This document shows positions 29,030 to 39,074 of a stretch of DNA of 64,000 nucleotides, one piece after another; the first letter of the stretch is position 1; every line of letters begins with the position of its first letter. The stretch lies in contig JAAUSR010000008.1 in the NCBI GenBank assembly GCA_012032555.1, positions 1-64,000 on the forward strand, given 5' to 3'. Source of the DNA: Thioploca sp. (GTDB lineage: Bacteria > Pseudomonadota > Gammaproteobacteria > Beggiatoales > Beggiatoaceae). The notes under the pieces are model-generated. The model searched no databases. It saw only the letters and a program-made list of their open reading frames with translations, and had not been told where the DNA came from. The translations under genes were made by a program, and so were the position numbers.

Positions 29030-29595
29030 CTAACCATGCCCCGCTTCACTTGAAAGTAAAGTTAAATCCACACCCAGACGGGAAGCCGCTGCTTGCCAAC
29101 GCTGTTCTGGGGGAATATTGAAAATAATATGGTTATCGGCTGGCGTACTGAGCCAAGCATTTTCAGCCATTTCTTGCTCGAGTTGTCCAGCCCCCCAACC
29201 AGCATAACCGAGGGCAATCAATACTTTTTTGGGGCCGATACCGTCCGCAATGGCATTAAGGATATCTCGAGAGGTAGTAATTCCGAGTTCTTCACTGATA
29301 GTCAGCATAGCATCCCACTTTCCGGCTGGTTGATGAATGACGAAACCACGTTCGCGTTGCACTGGTCCACCTTCAAAAACCGGCAGCCGATTAGCAAAAG
29401 GATCTTTAGCTTCAATGTCCATATGTTCAAGTACATCACCGAGATCCACGTTCAGAGGACGATTAATCACTATCCCCATCGCACCTTCATCATTGTGTAC
29501 ACAAACGTAAGTGACTGTGTGAAAAAATGTGGATCCCACAAATTAGGCATAGCAATTAAAAAATGATTAGTTAAATTAGTAGGTTCTAACAACAT
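29030..29595 (-). CDS. yqgE: YqgE/AlgH family protein, frameshift near the N-terminus
   Basis: The ATG at 29595 gives MLLEPTNLTNHFLIAMPN, the normal beginning of YqgE, but in a different frame from the rest. The body (STFFHTVTYVC, GAMGIVINRPL, IALGYAGWGAGQLEQE, WL) runs to 29030. One missing T in TTT (29540-29542 on the plus strand) restores a continuous protein of about 188 residues. A shorter GTG-initiated version from 29539 would lose a conserved beta strand. The function of AlgH/YqgE is not established; AlgH was first reported as an alginate regulator. It lies upstream of ruvX as in other gammaproteobacteria. Confidence 0.88.
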
Positions 29596-29661
29596 AGTCG
29601 GGTACCGATACTGTGGGCTAAAAAATAAAAATCGATGATCTATTTAAAATTATCATACTCT

Positions 29662-30582
29662 TTATCGCTTGGTTGTTAAACTATTGTAACGAAATTCCCA
29701 TGTTCGAGTAATATGTAATACATCGATTTCTTGACGAATGTCTTCTGGAAAAGGATCAAACGGGGCTGCCAAATGTACGATGCGTAACGCAGCTTCATCT
29801 AAGATGTGATAAGGAGAGGGTTTGACAATAGTGACTTTGCGTATCGTGCCATTTGGATTCAATGCGACCTCTAACACCAAACTGCCTGATAATTTTTGCT
29901 GGCGGGCTTTATCCGGATAATTAGCATTACCAACTTCTTCTACTTTTTGTCGCCACGCCACCATATAATTAGCATATTTATTTTCTTTAGTATTCGCATG
30001 GATCCATTTGCTTCGCAACTGATTAGTATAAGAATTAAATTTTTTACTTAATTCTGCTTGAATACTGGCTAATTTTGCGGATTGCTCATTGATTAATAAC
30101 GTATTCTCAGCGATATATTCATTCAAAGTCGTTTGTGAATCGCTGCCTTGTTCTGGAGGGCCTTCAGTAGCATCAACTGGTTGCCATGATTTTACTTGTT
30201 GTGAAGTAGGATGCAGCGTAGCCAATTTTTCCATTTGAGATTCTTCAGCATGGGTAGCAACTTGCGGTGGCATGGGCGTTACCACCTCATTGGGATTAAC
30301 TTCTGGAAAGGGTGCAATAAAAGGTGTACTCGGACGTTCTTGTTGTGGGATTTCACCACCACCGACTTGATTGGCTTGTGCTAAATAATCAGTTTGCTGA
30401 GGCGGTTCATCGGTACGTGTTTGTACCAAGATGATTTCCATAGAATTATTCAATGTTTTAGCCGGTTTCAGTGGTATAAAACTGACTTCATAGATAATGA
30501 TTAAATGTACCAAAGTAGCCATTAACAAGGCGACCGCAAAGCGTTCAGTGTCAGGATCAATATAGATTAGGTCCACATTCAT
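29662..30582 (-). CDS. TonB-like energy transducer
   Basis: 306 residues from the ATG at 30582 (GGAGGT 12 bases upstream; an earlier TTG exists). One membrane segment lies at about 17-37 (RFAVALLMATLVHLIIIYEV). A proline-rich periplasmic region follows (60-150), then a coiled stretch and a TonB C-terminal domain with YPDKARQQKLSGSLVLEVALNPNGTIRKVTIVKPS. It should couple proton motive force to an outer-membrane receptor, though no ExbBD or receptor is visible. TonB-like genes often precede yqgE in gammaproteobacteria. Confidence 0.88.
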   Translation of the reverse strand: MNVDLIYIDPDTERFAVALLMATLVHLIIIYEVSFIPLKPAKTLNNSMEIILVQTRTDEPPQQTDYLAQANQVGGGEIPQQERPSTPFIAPFPEVNPNEVVTPMPPQVATHAEESQMEKLATLHPTSQQVKSWQPVDATEGPPEQGSDSQTTLNEYIAENTLLINEQSAKLASIQAELSKKFNSYTNQLRSKWIHANTKENKYANYMVAWRQKVEEVGNANYPDKARQQKLSGSLVLEVALNPNGTIRKVTIVKPSPYHILDEAALRIVHLAAPFDPFPEDIRQEIDVLHITRTWEFRYNSLTTKR

Positions 30583-30713
30583 ACTCAAATCGACCTCCAA
30601 CTCAAGAAACTACTCACTATACTGGTAATGGTAGGCTAACATGTTTTACTCACTGAATAAAGATAACATGGAGCGGAAATTGGCAGCATCATTGAGTCAG
30701 TCGGGTAATACGC

Positions 30714-31471
30714 TTAATAGTTTTGTTCCAATTTTCTCATTGACTTATTGAGTATTGGTAATATTGTCGCCGCTCGTGGTGGGATAACCAACGATTCCGA
30801 TGAGGATAACAGTTCAAGTAAACGACTCGTTCTGGTACTTAATGTTGGCCAAGTGGATGTGGGTTGAGAAATAACATATTCATCCATTTTAGCGACTAAA
30901 CCGGCTACTTCGGCGAGTAATAATTTATCTGGATAACGAGCGCCGGAAGTGGGGATCAGTTCGTATCGCCAACTGGAATTATTTGAGGTGGAATAAGATT
31001 CCACTAATTCTTTCACTTGATTATCATCCAGTTCAAAAATCACATGCTCACTATAAAGACATTGTCCATAGAGCGATAAAGCAGAACAATCCTCTTGTGT
31101 TTTTATGACCTCAGCAGCCACTAATTCTTGACCCACTTTCGTTTGATATTGGGCTTGCTTAAACTGTTTCCACCCAAACTGACTACCAGATTGAGCATAA
31201 TAAATTACATTATAAACTTGATAAACTTTTTTGTTAGTTTGCTTATCGAGAAACCCACGGAGAAAATTATCGTCTCCAACGACTTCATCAAATCCCGGTT
31301 TTTGTTGAGACCCATTGATAGTAGAAAAATAATGACTTTCTCGGCAGCAAAATCATTAATGGTCACGGTTTCTTTAAAGTGTTGTTTATCTAGAGATTGT
31401 TGTTGAGGTACCGTAATACATCCCGTGAAGCAAACGCATAAAAAAATGCTAATAACTTGTTTTATAAACAT
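30714..31471 (-). CDS. Lipoprotein-like protein, one-base frameshift
   Basis: The ATG at 31471 encodes a signal peptide with a lipobox-like CVCFTGC. In the first frame the protein is correct as far as EKVIIF; then SxTINGSQQKPGFDEVVGDDNFLRGF continues in another frame to 31136 and on through GQELVAAEVIKTQEDC to 30714. One missing T in the five-base run at 31325-31329 restores the frame, giving about 252 residues. The product is an unrecognised, probably outer-membrane-associated lipoprotein with a cysteine pair (DCSALSLYGQC). Two shorter frames at this site (30714-31136 and 31205-31471) are halves of this one gene. Function unknown. Confidence 0.7.
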
Positions 31472-31594
31472 ATCTTTTAAAATTACCCACTCGCGTTATC
31501 ACTTTATTTAATATAAAAATGGTAAACTATTTTTGGTTAAAGATTCTCAGTTAACACTTCAGATGATAAAACAACTCAGGATGAATGAACACCG

Positions 31595-31976
31595 ATGACC
31601 AGTTACATTTACGCACTGTTTGATCCTAAGAATCCAGAAGAATTTCGCTACATAGGAGAATCCCCTCACCCAAAAAAGGTTGAGTGAACACCTGAGTAAA
31701 GCGAAACGAAAACCCACTCAATCTTACAAAAATATTTGGATACATCAATTATGGCAAGCGGGACGCAACCCGCAACTGCGGATTATTTGTGTAGCTAATA
31801 CGATGGAAACAGAGGAAAAATATATTCAACTTTGCAAAGCGAAAGGAATGATATTATTAAATATGACTCATAATGGTAAATCACTGATGAAAAATAGTGG
31901 GCATCTCATTTCTCAAACAGAAGTGGAGAAAATTCGAGCCAGTTTAGGACTACCATTTACTACGACACTGTTTTAA
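31595..31976 (+). CDS. GIY-YIG nuclease-like protein, one-base frameshift
   Basis: The frame from the ATG at 31595 reads MTSYIYALFDP...RYIGES, a GIY-YIG beginning (YIYALFD, YIG). It stops at 31687-31689, while the matching continuation RLSEHLSKAKRK runs in another frame to 31976. An extra A in the six-base run at 31672-31677 explains it: removing one A gives HPKRLSEHL. The repaired protein is about 127 residues. The family contains small nucleases of homing and repair systems. The usual catalytic arginine may be the R of KRLSEHL and a glutamate lies further on (TEEKYI). No partner gene is evident. Confidence 0.68.
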
Positions 31977-32029
31977 TGGTGATTAAAAAGTAAAGGCTGT
32001 TAAGGTATATTGGGGGTGTGGTTCTGGAG

Positions 32030-32291
32030 TTAAGACGATAAATAACCCATAGCACATACCACTGAGACCGGTTTCATTGGTTTTATTTTAAGGGTCGTCT
32101 CGGAGAATCCCGTGGTTTTCAAAGCTCGGATGATTTTTTCACCCATTTGAGTCGCATCCTGAGCAGTCGCACCAGGCTGGCGTGGCTGAAAAGTGGTTGC
32201 AATTATCCCTTGAGGTGCTAAATACTGGCGTAAAATCTTAAATTCAGCTACCGGATCCGCCCAAAATTGAACGACATTAGCCGAAAATATT
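32030..32291 (-). pseudogene. C-terminal remnant of a class I SAM methyltransferase
   Basis: The minus-strand frame ends with TAA at 32030 and reads ANVVQFWADPVAEFKIL, QYLAPQGIIATTFQPRQPG, MGEKIIRALKTTGFSE and KPVSVVCAMGYLSS. This is the second half of a Rossmann methyltransferase: the last beta strands, with the conserved 'L.P.G.I' turn. The frame is closed by a TAA at about 32295, and nothing recognisable of the SAM-binding half is upstream. It is therefore a decayed gene or a fragment left by a rearrangement. Confidence 0.65.
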
Positions 32292-32431
32292 TATTAAAGG
32301 GTGTGCTATAGGTATTTTTCAAGGAATCTATCTTATGATGAATCTATTGACATGGTTTAAGTTTTGTTACCCTAGCAGCGATTGAATTCTCGTTTCCACC
32401 GGTAAGTAAAGCGATCCTGGGGAGAGAGTTG

Positions 32432-32479
32432 GGGTGAGGAAAAAATCGACAATTAGTCAAGCTCATTTAACCCTCACCC
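32432..32479. repeat. Imperfect inverted repeat GGGTGAGG...CCTCACCC
   Basis: GGGTGAGG at about 32432-32439 and CCTCACCC at about 32472-32479 are separated by 32 bases. It sits about 20 bp downstream of the stop of the minus-strand subtilase gene. It may be a small dispersed repeat or part of a terminator; a T tract is not convincing. Confidence 0.4.
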
Positions 32480-32498
32480 GGCTTCGGTTTTTTTACCC

Positions 32499-34934
32499 TT
32501 ATTTAATAGTAAACCCATTAACTAAAGTTGCTGATTGCCCATCAGGATTAGTAACAACTATATCGCTAACGGCTCTAATTACCCGATTTCCTCTTGAGGT
32601 TGATCTACTAACCTTAATATCACACACTATTTCTTGAGGAGAAACAACAGTAGTGCTTAGAACCGTAATCCCGGCTCCAAAATCGACGGTTGCTTCCGTT
32701 TGAAAATGATTTCCCGTTAAAGTAACGGTTAAAGTTTGATTTCTAGTACCAGAGTTAGGTTGGCAGCTATTTAATTCTGGTGGCAATGCGGTTTGAATCT
32801 GGGTTAAGGCATCACTCACATCAATTTTGCCATATCCCCAATTATTATTGGGTACACTGCCGGTAAAACCATCTATCCTTGCCCCCTGTTGTAAATAGTC
32901 TTTAATCATCGCTGGTGTTGGGTTAATTCCTTGGTTATTAGCTTCTTCTAAAAGTAATGCCACCGAACCGGTCGCATGTGGACAAGCCATACTGGTGCCT
33001 TGCAAAGTGGTGTAATAGCCAAGTGGTTCAATACGGTTGTAATACCGATAGTAGTTATAGTTATCAGGAGCGCTCAGGCTATCACGAGCTGTTTGTGAAA
33101 GAGCAGCCACAATTCCGACACCTGGTGCTGAAATAAGCGGTTGTATCCGTCCATCCCGGCTAGGACCGCGACTAGAAAAGAAAGCCAAATCTTCTAACGT
33201 AAACGGATCATAATAATCGACTGGAAATACTCCATAAGCTTGTGAACCAATAACATAAGTATCCCATAGATAACCATCTGTTAAGGTGTGATATAAGCGT
33301 GCATTCCACTGATTTTTAGTTTGATAAGCACCTATCGAGATCGCTTGATAAGCCGTAGCCGGACTTCCAATAGTCATTTGGCTATCTGATAGGAAAGGAT
33401 CATTGAGATCTCCCCAAGTATGTGTAGTGGTTCCACTGTTGTACCAAAAATAAGTTTGCGCCAAACTATCACTATAGCCATGCCAAGCCTGATAATCACC
33501 GCTTCCAGACAAAGGAATAAATTCAACTACCCATTTACCGTTAACCGGTTCTACACCATAAACGTCCGATATTTCACAATAGATATTGTTATCACTATTA
33601 CTCGTTTCCCAACCAACAGCAGTAGCCAGAAAGTTAAAACAGTAGATAAAGCCTTCGTTCGTACTGAATCCACCATCTGTTCCATTAGTTTTCCATAAAT
33701 TTCTATAAACGCCATTAAAATTAGGTGGATATTTTTGGCCACTGGGGGTAGTAATTTGAATACGTGAAGTATCATTACCACTGTACCACACATCAAAAAA
33801 GATATAATCTAATGCTGAGGTTGAAGGTAGATAAGAACTAGATGGATTAAAAACAATATCATTAGCGGTAGAGAAATTACCGGCACCATGTAGCGGAGCA
33901 CCCCAAGTTTCAAAAGCGGTGCCACCATAAGTCGCGGCAGCATTACCGGCGGCTATTACCACAATTTTATTAGCGCCGGTCAAATCATCAATTCCCCGTT
34001 CTTCAGCCATCGAACCATCATGTGGACCATAGTCACTTCCCAAACTCATGTTAATAACGGCTGGTTTACCTAACGCAGCGGCTTGTTGAAAGATCCAATT
34101 GATACCATCAAGAATAGCTGTCGTGCTATTACGATTTTTTTCATTATCAAAGTCAAATTTAACAATCAGCAATTCTGCTTCCGGTGCTAGACCGGTAAAG
34201 TGAGTATTATCAGTAGTCGGTGCTTGTCCATTACCCGCTGACGTCCCAGCAACATGGGTACCATGACCGTCGTTATCACGGTGCAAACAGGTGGTATAAC
34301 CGCCTTGAATTTGAGCTTTACTCCATTGGGTACCATAAGTAAAGCCGGTGGGGTTGGGCGCTATTCCACCCACATCATTTGGATCAAGCGTATGGTCCCA
34401 AATAGCAACTACCCGGGTATGGCCTTGATCATCAATAAAATCAGGATGTTCAATATCAATTCCCGTATCGATAACACCAACAATCACACCTTGACCGGTA
34501 TTAGCAGAACGCGGAAAATTAAGGTTAGGTAAATTAACACCAATTGGACCAGCACTTTGATCCATTAATAAATGAACGGGATGAGCGGCTTCTAATCGAC
34601 GTACCTCAGCGATGGCAGCGATAGCGGTTAACTGGCTAACCGGTGCCGTCGCTGTCATGATGCCATGTGGGGTTATCGTATTGATTTTGACACCCAGCGC
34701 CCGAAGGGCTGGCAACGCGGCTAAATCAGCTTCAATAAAGAAATGAATTAGGGTCTGAGGTGTTGTTCCATCAAGTGATTGCGAAAAGATATCGCTAAAA
34801 TGACTGGCAGTAACGTCTTTTCCTTGAGCATTTATAATTCGTTGTAAATGCGGTCCTATTTTATTCCCACTACCCCAACTCGGGAAAGTAATGAAGGTTA
34901 AAACTAGTAGAATAATACTATACTTTACTTTCAT
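32499..34934 (-). CDS. Secreted subtilisin-like serine protease (S8) with IPT/TIG domain
   Basis: About 811 residues from the ATG at 34934, which is placed by GGTGAGGAAATATAAA; a GTG five codons upstream lies within that site. Signal peptide MKVKYSIILLVLTFITFPSWGSG. Numbered from the longer frame, the catalytic residues are D161 (IDTGIDIEHPDF), H232 (DGHGTHVAGT) and S653 (GTSMACPHATGS), with the oxyanion-type N in AAGNAAA at 336. A prodomain (about 30-120, LPALRALGVKI) precedes the peptidase. Between the histidine and the serine there is a large insert (about 370-550) with a beta-rich, aromatic composition. The C-terminus (about 725-816) is an IPT/TIG domain (NSGTRNQTLTVTLTGNHF). An extracellular protease is expected. 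Confidence 0.92.
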   Translation of the reverse strand: MKVKYSIILLVLTFITFPSWGSGNKIGPHLQRIINAQGKDVTASHFSDIFSQSLDGTTPQTLIHFFIEADLAALPALRALGVKINTITPHGIMTATAPVSQLTAIAAIAEVRRLEAAHPVHLLMDQSAGPIGVNLPNLNFPRSANTGQGVIVGVIDTGIDIEHPDFIDDQGHTRVVAIWDHTLDPNDVGGIAPNPTGFTYGTQWSKAQIQGGYTTCLHRDNDGHGTHVAGTSAGNGQAPTTDNTHFTGLAPEAELLIVKFDFDNEKNRNSTTAILDGINWIFQQAAALGKPAVINMSLGSDYGPHDGSMAEERGIDDLTGANKIVVIAAGNAAATYGGTAFETWGAPLHGAGNFSTANDIVFNPSSSYLPSTSALDYIFFDVWYSGNDTSRIQITTPSGQKYPPNFNGVYRNLWKTNGTDGGFSTNEGFIYCFNFLATAVGWETSNSDNNIYCEISDVYGVEPVNGKWVVEFIPLSGSGDYQAWHGYSDSLAQTYFWYNSGTTTHTWGDLNDPFLSDSQMTIGSPATAYQAISIGAYQTKNQWNARLYHTLTDGYLWDTYVIGSQAYGVFPVDYYDPFTLEDLAFFSSRGPSRDGRIQPLISAPGVGIVAALSQTARDSLSAPDNYNYYRYYNRIEPLGYYTTLQGTSMACPHATGSVALLLEEANNQGINPTPAMIKDYLQQGARIDGFTGSVPNNNWGYGKIDVSDALTQIQTALPPELNSCQPNSGTRNQTLTVTLTGNHFQTEATVDFGAGITVLSTTVVSPQEIVCDIKVSRSTSRGNRVIRAVSDIVVTNPDGQSATLVNGFTIK

Positions 34935-35205
34935 TTTATATTTCCTCACCTTTATAAGGTTTTGATAGAAAATTTTATTATACTACAATCTGAAAAAATT
35001 AGTTAAGCTATTAAAAACCACCCTCCGGGCAATCGTGCTATTTTACTGGGATTGTCCTAGTAAAGAATGAAGAAACCTTACGACCTACCAAATTTCCAAA
35101 GGTACTTTGAATTCGGGCAAAAATTTCGAATTACCGTTTTTCAATCTAAGTCTAAATTTTCATGGTGGTGGAGGCTGATAATGGTTTTCATGTCTAGGCG
35201 ATTAT
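34935..35205. other. Intergenic, no clear gene
   Basis: About 270 bp between the subtilase promoter side and feoC. A plus-strand open frame beginning at 35067 overlaps feoC on the opposite strand, has no ribosome site and lacks recognisable motifs, so it is not called as a gene. Confidence 0.4.
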
Positions 35206-35436
35206 TTAACTTGTTTTTTCTATCCATTCGTAAATTTCTAGGTAAGCCACTTCAGTTGGACAGCAACATCCTTGTTGACACCGACTACCGGCTAAGCAAC
35301 GCACTTTACCTTTGCGGATCCAGTGTTCCAACATGCCTTTCATGGCAGTTGGTGCAACATTAAAATAGTTAGCCATATCTATTAGCGAGGCTCTTTGATT
35401 AATCTGTAGATAGTTTTTAAGTGTTATCAAAATCAT
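35206..35436 (-). CDS. feoC: FeoC-like transcriptional regulator
   Basis: 76 residues. The N-terminal winged helix is clear (NYLQINQRASLIDMANYFNVAPTAMKGMLEHWIRKGKV), ending with four or more cysteines in RCLAGSRCQQGCCCPTEV, the putative Fe-S-binding loop of FeoC. FeoC-family proteins bind a cluster and modulate FeoB. It lies 208 bp downstream of feoB on the same strand, separated by a repeat element. Confidence 0.87.
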   Translation of the reverse strand: MILITLKNYLQINQRASLIDMANYFNVAPTAMKGMLEHWIRKGKVRCLAGSRCQQGCCCPTEVAYLEIYEWIEKTS

Positions 35437-35459
35437 CTAACTTTGTTCTCCGAGTGATT

Positions 35460-35606
35460 TGAACAAGATTAAACGGATTATTAGGACAGATAGGATAGAG
35501 ATAGATTTGATCTTCTCAACGGTGGCTGTCCAGTGGTTGAAAATAGATCGAGCTAAGCAAAATGGAATGAATCCGGGTCATCTTTTAATCCCTTTAATCT
35601 TGTTCA
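35460..35606. repeat. Inverted-repeat element between feoB and feoC
   Basis: TGAACAAGATTAAA (35460-35473) and its exact complement TTTAATCTTGTTCA (35593-35606) flank about 120 bp. Similarity extends beyond the 14-bp core into about 22 imperfect bases. The arrangement is that of a small miniature inverted-repeat element inserted in an intergenic gap of the feo operon. Similar GGATTAAA-rich repeats are common in related genomes. Insertion may partly uncouple feoC from feoB expression. Confidence 0.5.
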
Positions 35607-35643
35607 AAAGTGAAGCTTAAACTCATTCTCAGCCTCAGATGAG

Positions 35644-37976
35644 TTATTTATCTTCGAGCAAGATTTGTGGCGGATTCAAACCATTTTTTCCTTTTAATCC
35701 ATATAAATATAATAAAATTAGCGTAAAAATAAATAAAAATAATAAACTACTACTCCAAGCAATAGAACTCATTGGATGTTGTGAGAAAGTGGCTAATTGA
35801 TAGAATAGGGTTGCCCATAAGTAAGCCAGCCCCGTGGTCCAGATCGCTGTAAACACGGTCCAAGCTAAATTCGTTTCTCGATAGATAGCGGCTGTTGCGG
35901 CTGCACAAGGGAAATATAATAAGATAAATAATAAATAAGCAAATGCACCAACTTGACCATCAAATCGAGTAAGCATCGCACTAAAAGTCATGGAGTTAAC
36001 TGTCGTTGTAGCGGTGTCATTGACATGACCAACATTCACATTGAAAGGATCTAATAGGCTTTCTTTGACTTGAACCAAATTAGTTGGAATAGTAGCCACA
36101 GCTGTTACCATTCCTTGCCAAAGATTGAAGGGTTCTTTCACCAATTTAATACCGGTATCGGTTTGAGCTAATTGTGCATAAAGTGCGTCCAACGTACCTA
36201 CTACTGCCTCTTTGGCTAAGACGCCAGTTAAAATACCCACCGTAGCTGGCCAATTTTCTTCGGTTATGCCCATGGGATTAAAAACCGGGGTCAAGGTGCG
36301 TCCAATTTCACTTAATACCGATTTATTACTATTTTCATTACCAAACGAACCATCTGTACCCCAGGAATTCAAAAAAGTTAATACTAATACCATGGGTACA
36401 ATCACCTGACCGGCTCGGAACATAAAACTTTTTAATCGCTCTCCGGTTCGCAAAACGATACTTTGTAGAGTGGGTAAATGGTAAGGTGGTAATTCCATCA
36501 CAAAGGGAGCGGCTTCACCTTTGAGTAAAGTGTTTTTCATAATCAGTCCAGTCATCACCGCAGCAGCAATTCCTAACAAATACAAGCCAAATACCAAATT
36601 TTGACCACCGACCGGAAAAAAAACCGCTGCAAACAGTGCATAAACCGGGAGTCGTGCACCGCAAGACATAAAGGGATTCATCAAGATAGTTAAAGTCCGA
36701 TCCCGCTGATTTTCTAAAGTGCGGGTAGCCATAATCGCCGGTACATTGCACCCAAAGCCAACGATGAGGGGAACGAACGATTTCCCTGGCAACCCGACAA
36801 AACGCATAAACCGATCCATGACAAAAGCGGCTCTAGCCATATAGCCTGAATCTTCTAGGAAAGACAAAAACAAATACAGAAACCCAATCACCGGAATAAA
36901 AGTCGCAATGACTTGAATGCCGCCACCAATTCCATTAGCCAGTAGGGTAATTAATGCGGGCGGTAATCCAATCAACGCCAATAATTCACCAAAACCCTCT
37001 ACTAATAAAGTACCGACGAAAATATCAAAAAATCAATGAAAGCCCCCCCTAAATTAATGGTAAACATAAACATGAAATACATGATAACCAAGAAAATAGG
37101 GATACCTAAGGCACGATTAAGGACAATTTTATCAATTTTATCAGATAAAGTACGCGTGATTTTACCGGTTGTTGTTACAGTTTCCTCTACGAGATCAGCA
37201 ATAAAAGTATAACGACTATCGGCTACTAAAATATCAATTTCTTCATCTAATTCGTCGGCAATTTGCTGTTGCCAATTCGCTATCGCTTGTTGAAGTTCTT
37301 CATTAAGAACCGTTACTGCTGAGGTATCATCTTCTAATAATTTTAATGTTATCCACCGGACATGCGATTTTTTGTGTTCAGGTAATTGAATATAAGCAGT
37401 TGGGGATAAATGGGTAATGCTTTTTTCTATTATCTCCGGGTATTCCACTTGAACCGACGGAATAGCGCCGGCTTCAGCGGCTTGATTAATGACCGTTTTA
37501 AGTTCTTCAATCCCCTGACGATGAGCCGCACTAATCGGAACAACTGGAACCCCTAGACGTTTAGCTAAACCAGCCAAATCAATTTTAATTTGACGTTGTT
37601 TAGCGATATCTATCATGTTGATAACAATGACTAACGGTATTCCAATTTCCAAGAGTTGAGTAGTGAGATATAAATTTCTCTCTAAATTAGCAGCATCAAT
37701 GATATTAACAATTAGATGTGCCTCACCTGACAAAATATAATCCTGGGCAATTTGCTCATCGAGTGAAGTGGTACCCGGGGTGATATCAAGCGAATAAATA
37801 CCAGGTAAATCAACTAATTCAATATCATGACTTTGGTGTTGATAATAACCGACCTTGCGATCCACCGTCACCCCGGGCCAATTACCCACACGTTGTCGCG
37901 AACCCGTTAATACGTTAAATAATGTAGTTTTACCACAATTGGGATTACCCACCACGCCAATAACAAGGTGATTCAT
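35644..37976 (-). CDS. feoB: Ferrous iron transporter FeoB, one-base frameshift
   Basis: Two frames, 37002-37976 and 35644-36981, join at a six-T run (37027-37032 on the plus strand). One extra T converts FIDFLIF* to FIDFFDIFVGTLLVEGFGELLALIGLPPAL, giving about 777 residues, the normal FeoB length. N-terminal G domain: GNPNCGKTT (10-18), GVTV switch, DLPGIYSL, NMID. The central part has the helical G-domain extension. The membrane part carries the gate motifs around FIPVIGFLYLFLSFLEDSGYMAR and FGCNVPAI. It is the inner-membrane Fe2+ permease; the 4-bp overlap with feoA indicates one operon. The break most likely is a sequencing error, otherwise ferrous iron uptake would be lost. Confidence 0.9.
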
Positions 37977-38212
37977 GGTTCAATTTTCTCCACCAATAAA
38001 GTTGCGGCTTCATCCCGTCGCAAACTCATAGAATAGCCACGGACACTGATTTCAACTGGATCACCGAGCGGTGCATAACGGGTAATACTAAATTCAGTTC
38101 CGGGTGTTAACCCCATAGCGAGTAACTTTTTCCGATAACTTTTGTTACCGGCTTGAAAACCCACAACTTTACCTTTGTCACCCAAAATCATATCACGTAA
38201 GCTGAGTGTCAT
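37973..38212 (-). CDS. feoA: FeoA family protein (second copy)
   Basis: 79 residues from the ATG at 38212 (MTLSLRDM). It has an SH3-like beta barrel with KLLAMGLTPGTEFSITRYAPLGDPVEISVRGYSMSLRRDEA. A longer ATG start at 38251 adds 13 unconserved residues. FeoA interacts with FeoB and is needed for transport. It overlaps feoB by four bases and the other feoA by 20. Confidence 0.92.
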   Translation of the reverse strand: MTLSLRDMILGDKGKVVGFQAGNKSYRKKLLAMGLTPGTEFSITRYAPLGDPVEISVRGYSMSLRRDEAATLLVEKIEP

Positions 38213-38465
38213 ATACGGGAACCACGAGAATTTTATTGGCCATACCGGCACCTAAAGCCAATCTCGTTTCTCCACGAGCGAGAACTAAGCCTGTCCCTTT
38301 TTGACGTTGTAAAATTTGTAATTGAGTATCTTCTACCATCCCCATAGCCATCAAACGTTTGGCTAAGTTCTTTCCACCGATAATGCTCACAATTTTAACA
38401 ATTTCCCCTTCACCAGCCATTCCCAAAGGAAATACCGGGCTAGTATTGCTATTATTCATTAACAT
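38193..38465 (-). CDS. feoA: FeoA family protein (first copy)
   Basis: 90 residues, beginning with a short N-terminal extension and then the SH3-like FeoA fold (EIVKIVSIIGGKNLAKRLMAMGMVEDTQLQILQ). The sequence differs from the second FeoA, so this is an old duplication kept as a pair upstream of feoB. TGAGGA lies 13 bases upstream of the ATG; a second ATG two codons later is possible. It heads the feo operon. Confidence 0.9.
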   Translation of the reverse strand: MLMNNSNTSPVFPLGMAGEGEIVKIVSIIGGKNLAKRLMAMGMVEDTQLQILQRQKGTGLVLARGETRLALGAGMANKILVVPVYDTQLT

Positions 38466-39074
38466 CGTATTTTAAATTCCTCATCAGTTGTTCTCTTTAA
38501 AAAATAAGCTTAGCTTAGTTAACGTAATCTAAATAATAATAGTTTTTATTCAACTTGAAAAGCCTTGTTTTAAAAAACTTTAATATTGTTTAGGCAATAT
38601 GCCATTTTTTTCGATTAATGAATATAGACTAGATTTAATGTTTATAGAATGACAGCTACCTGTTATAAATATGACAATAACCCCGTTAATAATTCTAACT
38701 AGCTTGACGCTAATAAAAGATCTTCTAAGTGTTTATTTTCTTTAAGCTCAGTGGAATAAATATTGCTAACTTTAACGCAATCTTTCTTTATGGTAATAAT
38801 AATAACATTGCTTATATATAGCTATAGCTAAAGTAATTAGTGATAAAAATAGAAATAAGTTAATTATTTTTTTAAATGAGATAACTTTTCCTATTTCATA
38901 CTTATTTGCCGAAGATGTCGCCTGGATAGAGCCTAGCGAAATCCCGGTAGAGACTTATTTCTAGCACATTTTATATTTTATCATGAAGTCAGTTTGTTAA
39001 ATGTTCAATATAATGTAGGCTTAGATTGTGAATCTAATCTACATAATTTTAAAAGTTAATAATGAGGTTTTTTA
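38466..39074. other. Divergent promoter region of feo and the large surface protein
   Basis: About 600 bp, strongly A/T-rich, without a gene. It must carry both the feo promoter and that of the plus-strand surface-protein gene (ribosome site GAGG, eight bases before its ATG). A possible Fur site is annotated separately; other structures were not recognised. Confidence 0.5.
38532..38550. promoter_or_regulatory. Possible Fur box upstream of feoA
   Basis: AATAATAATAGTTTTTATT agrees with the E. coli Fur consensus GATAATGATAATCATTATC at 13 of 19 positions and is partly palindromic. It lies about 67-85 bp upstream of the first feoA start, where iron-dependent repression is expected. The surrounding sequence is very A/T-rich, so the match could be by chance. 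Confidence 0.3.

Noticed and set aside
35067..35363. Plus-strand frame of 98 codons upstream of and overlapping feoC
   Set aside because: No ribosome site, no recognisable motifs, and it overlaps feoC, which has clear winged-helix and cysteine motifs on the other strand.
38881..39000. Possible riboswitch-like stretch (gccgaagatgtcgcctgg) before the surface-protein gene
   Set aside because: The short G/C island does not fit a known consensus such as the c-di-GMP riboswitch, and no conserved stems could be drawn.
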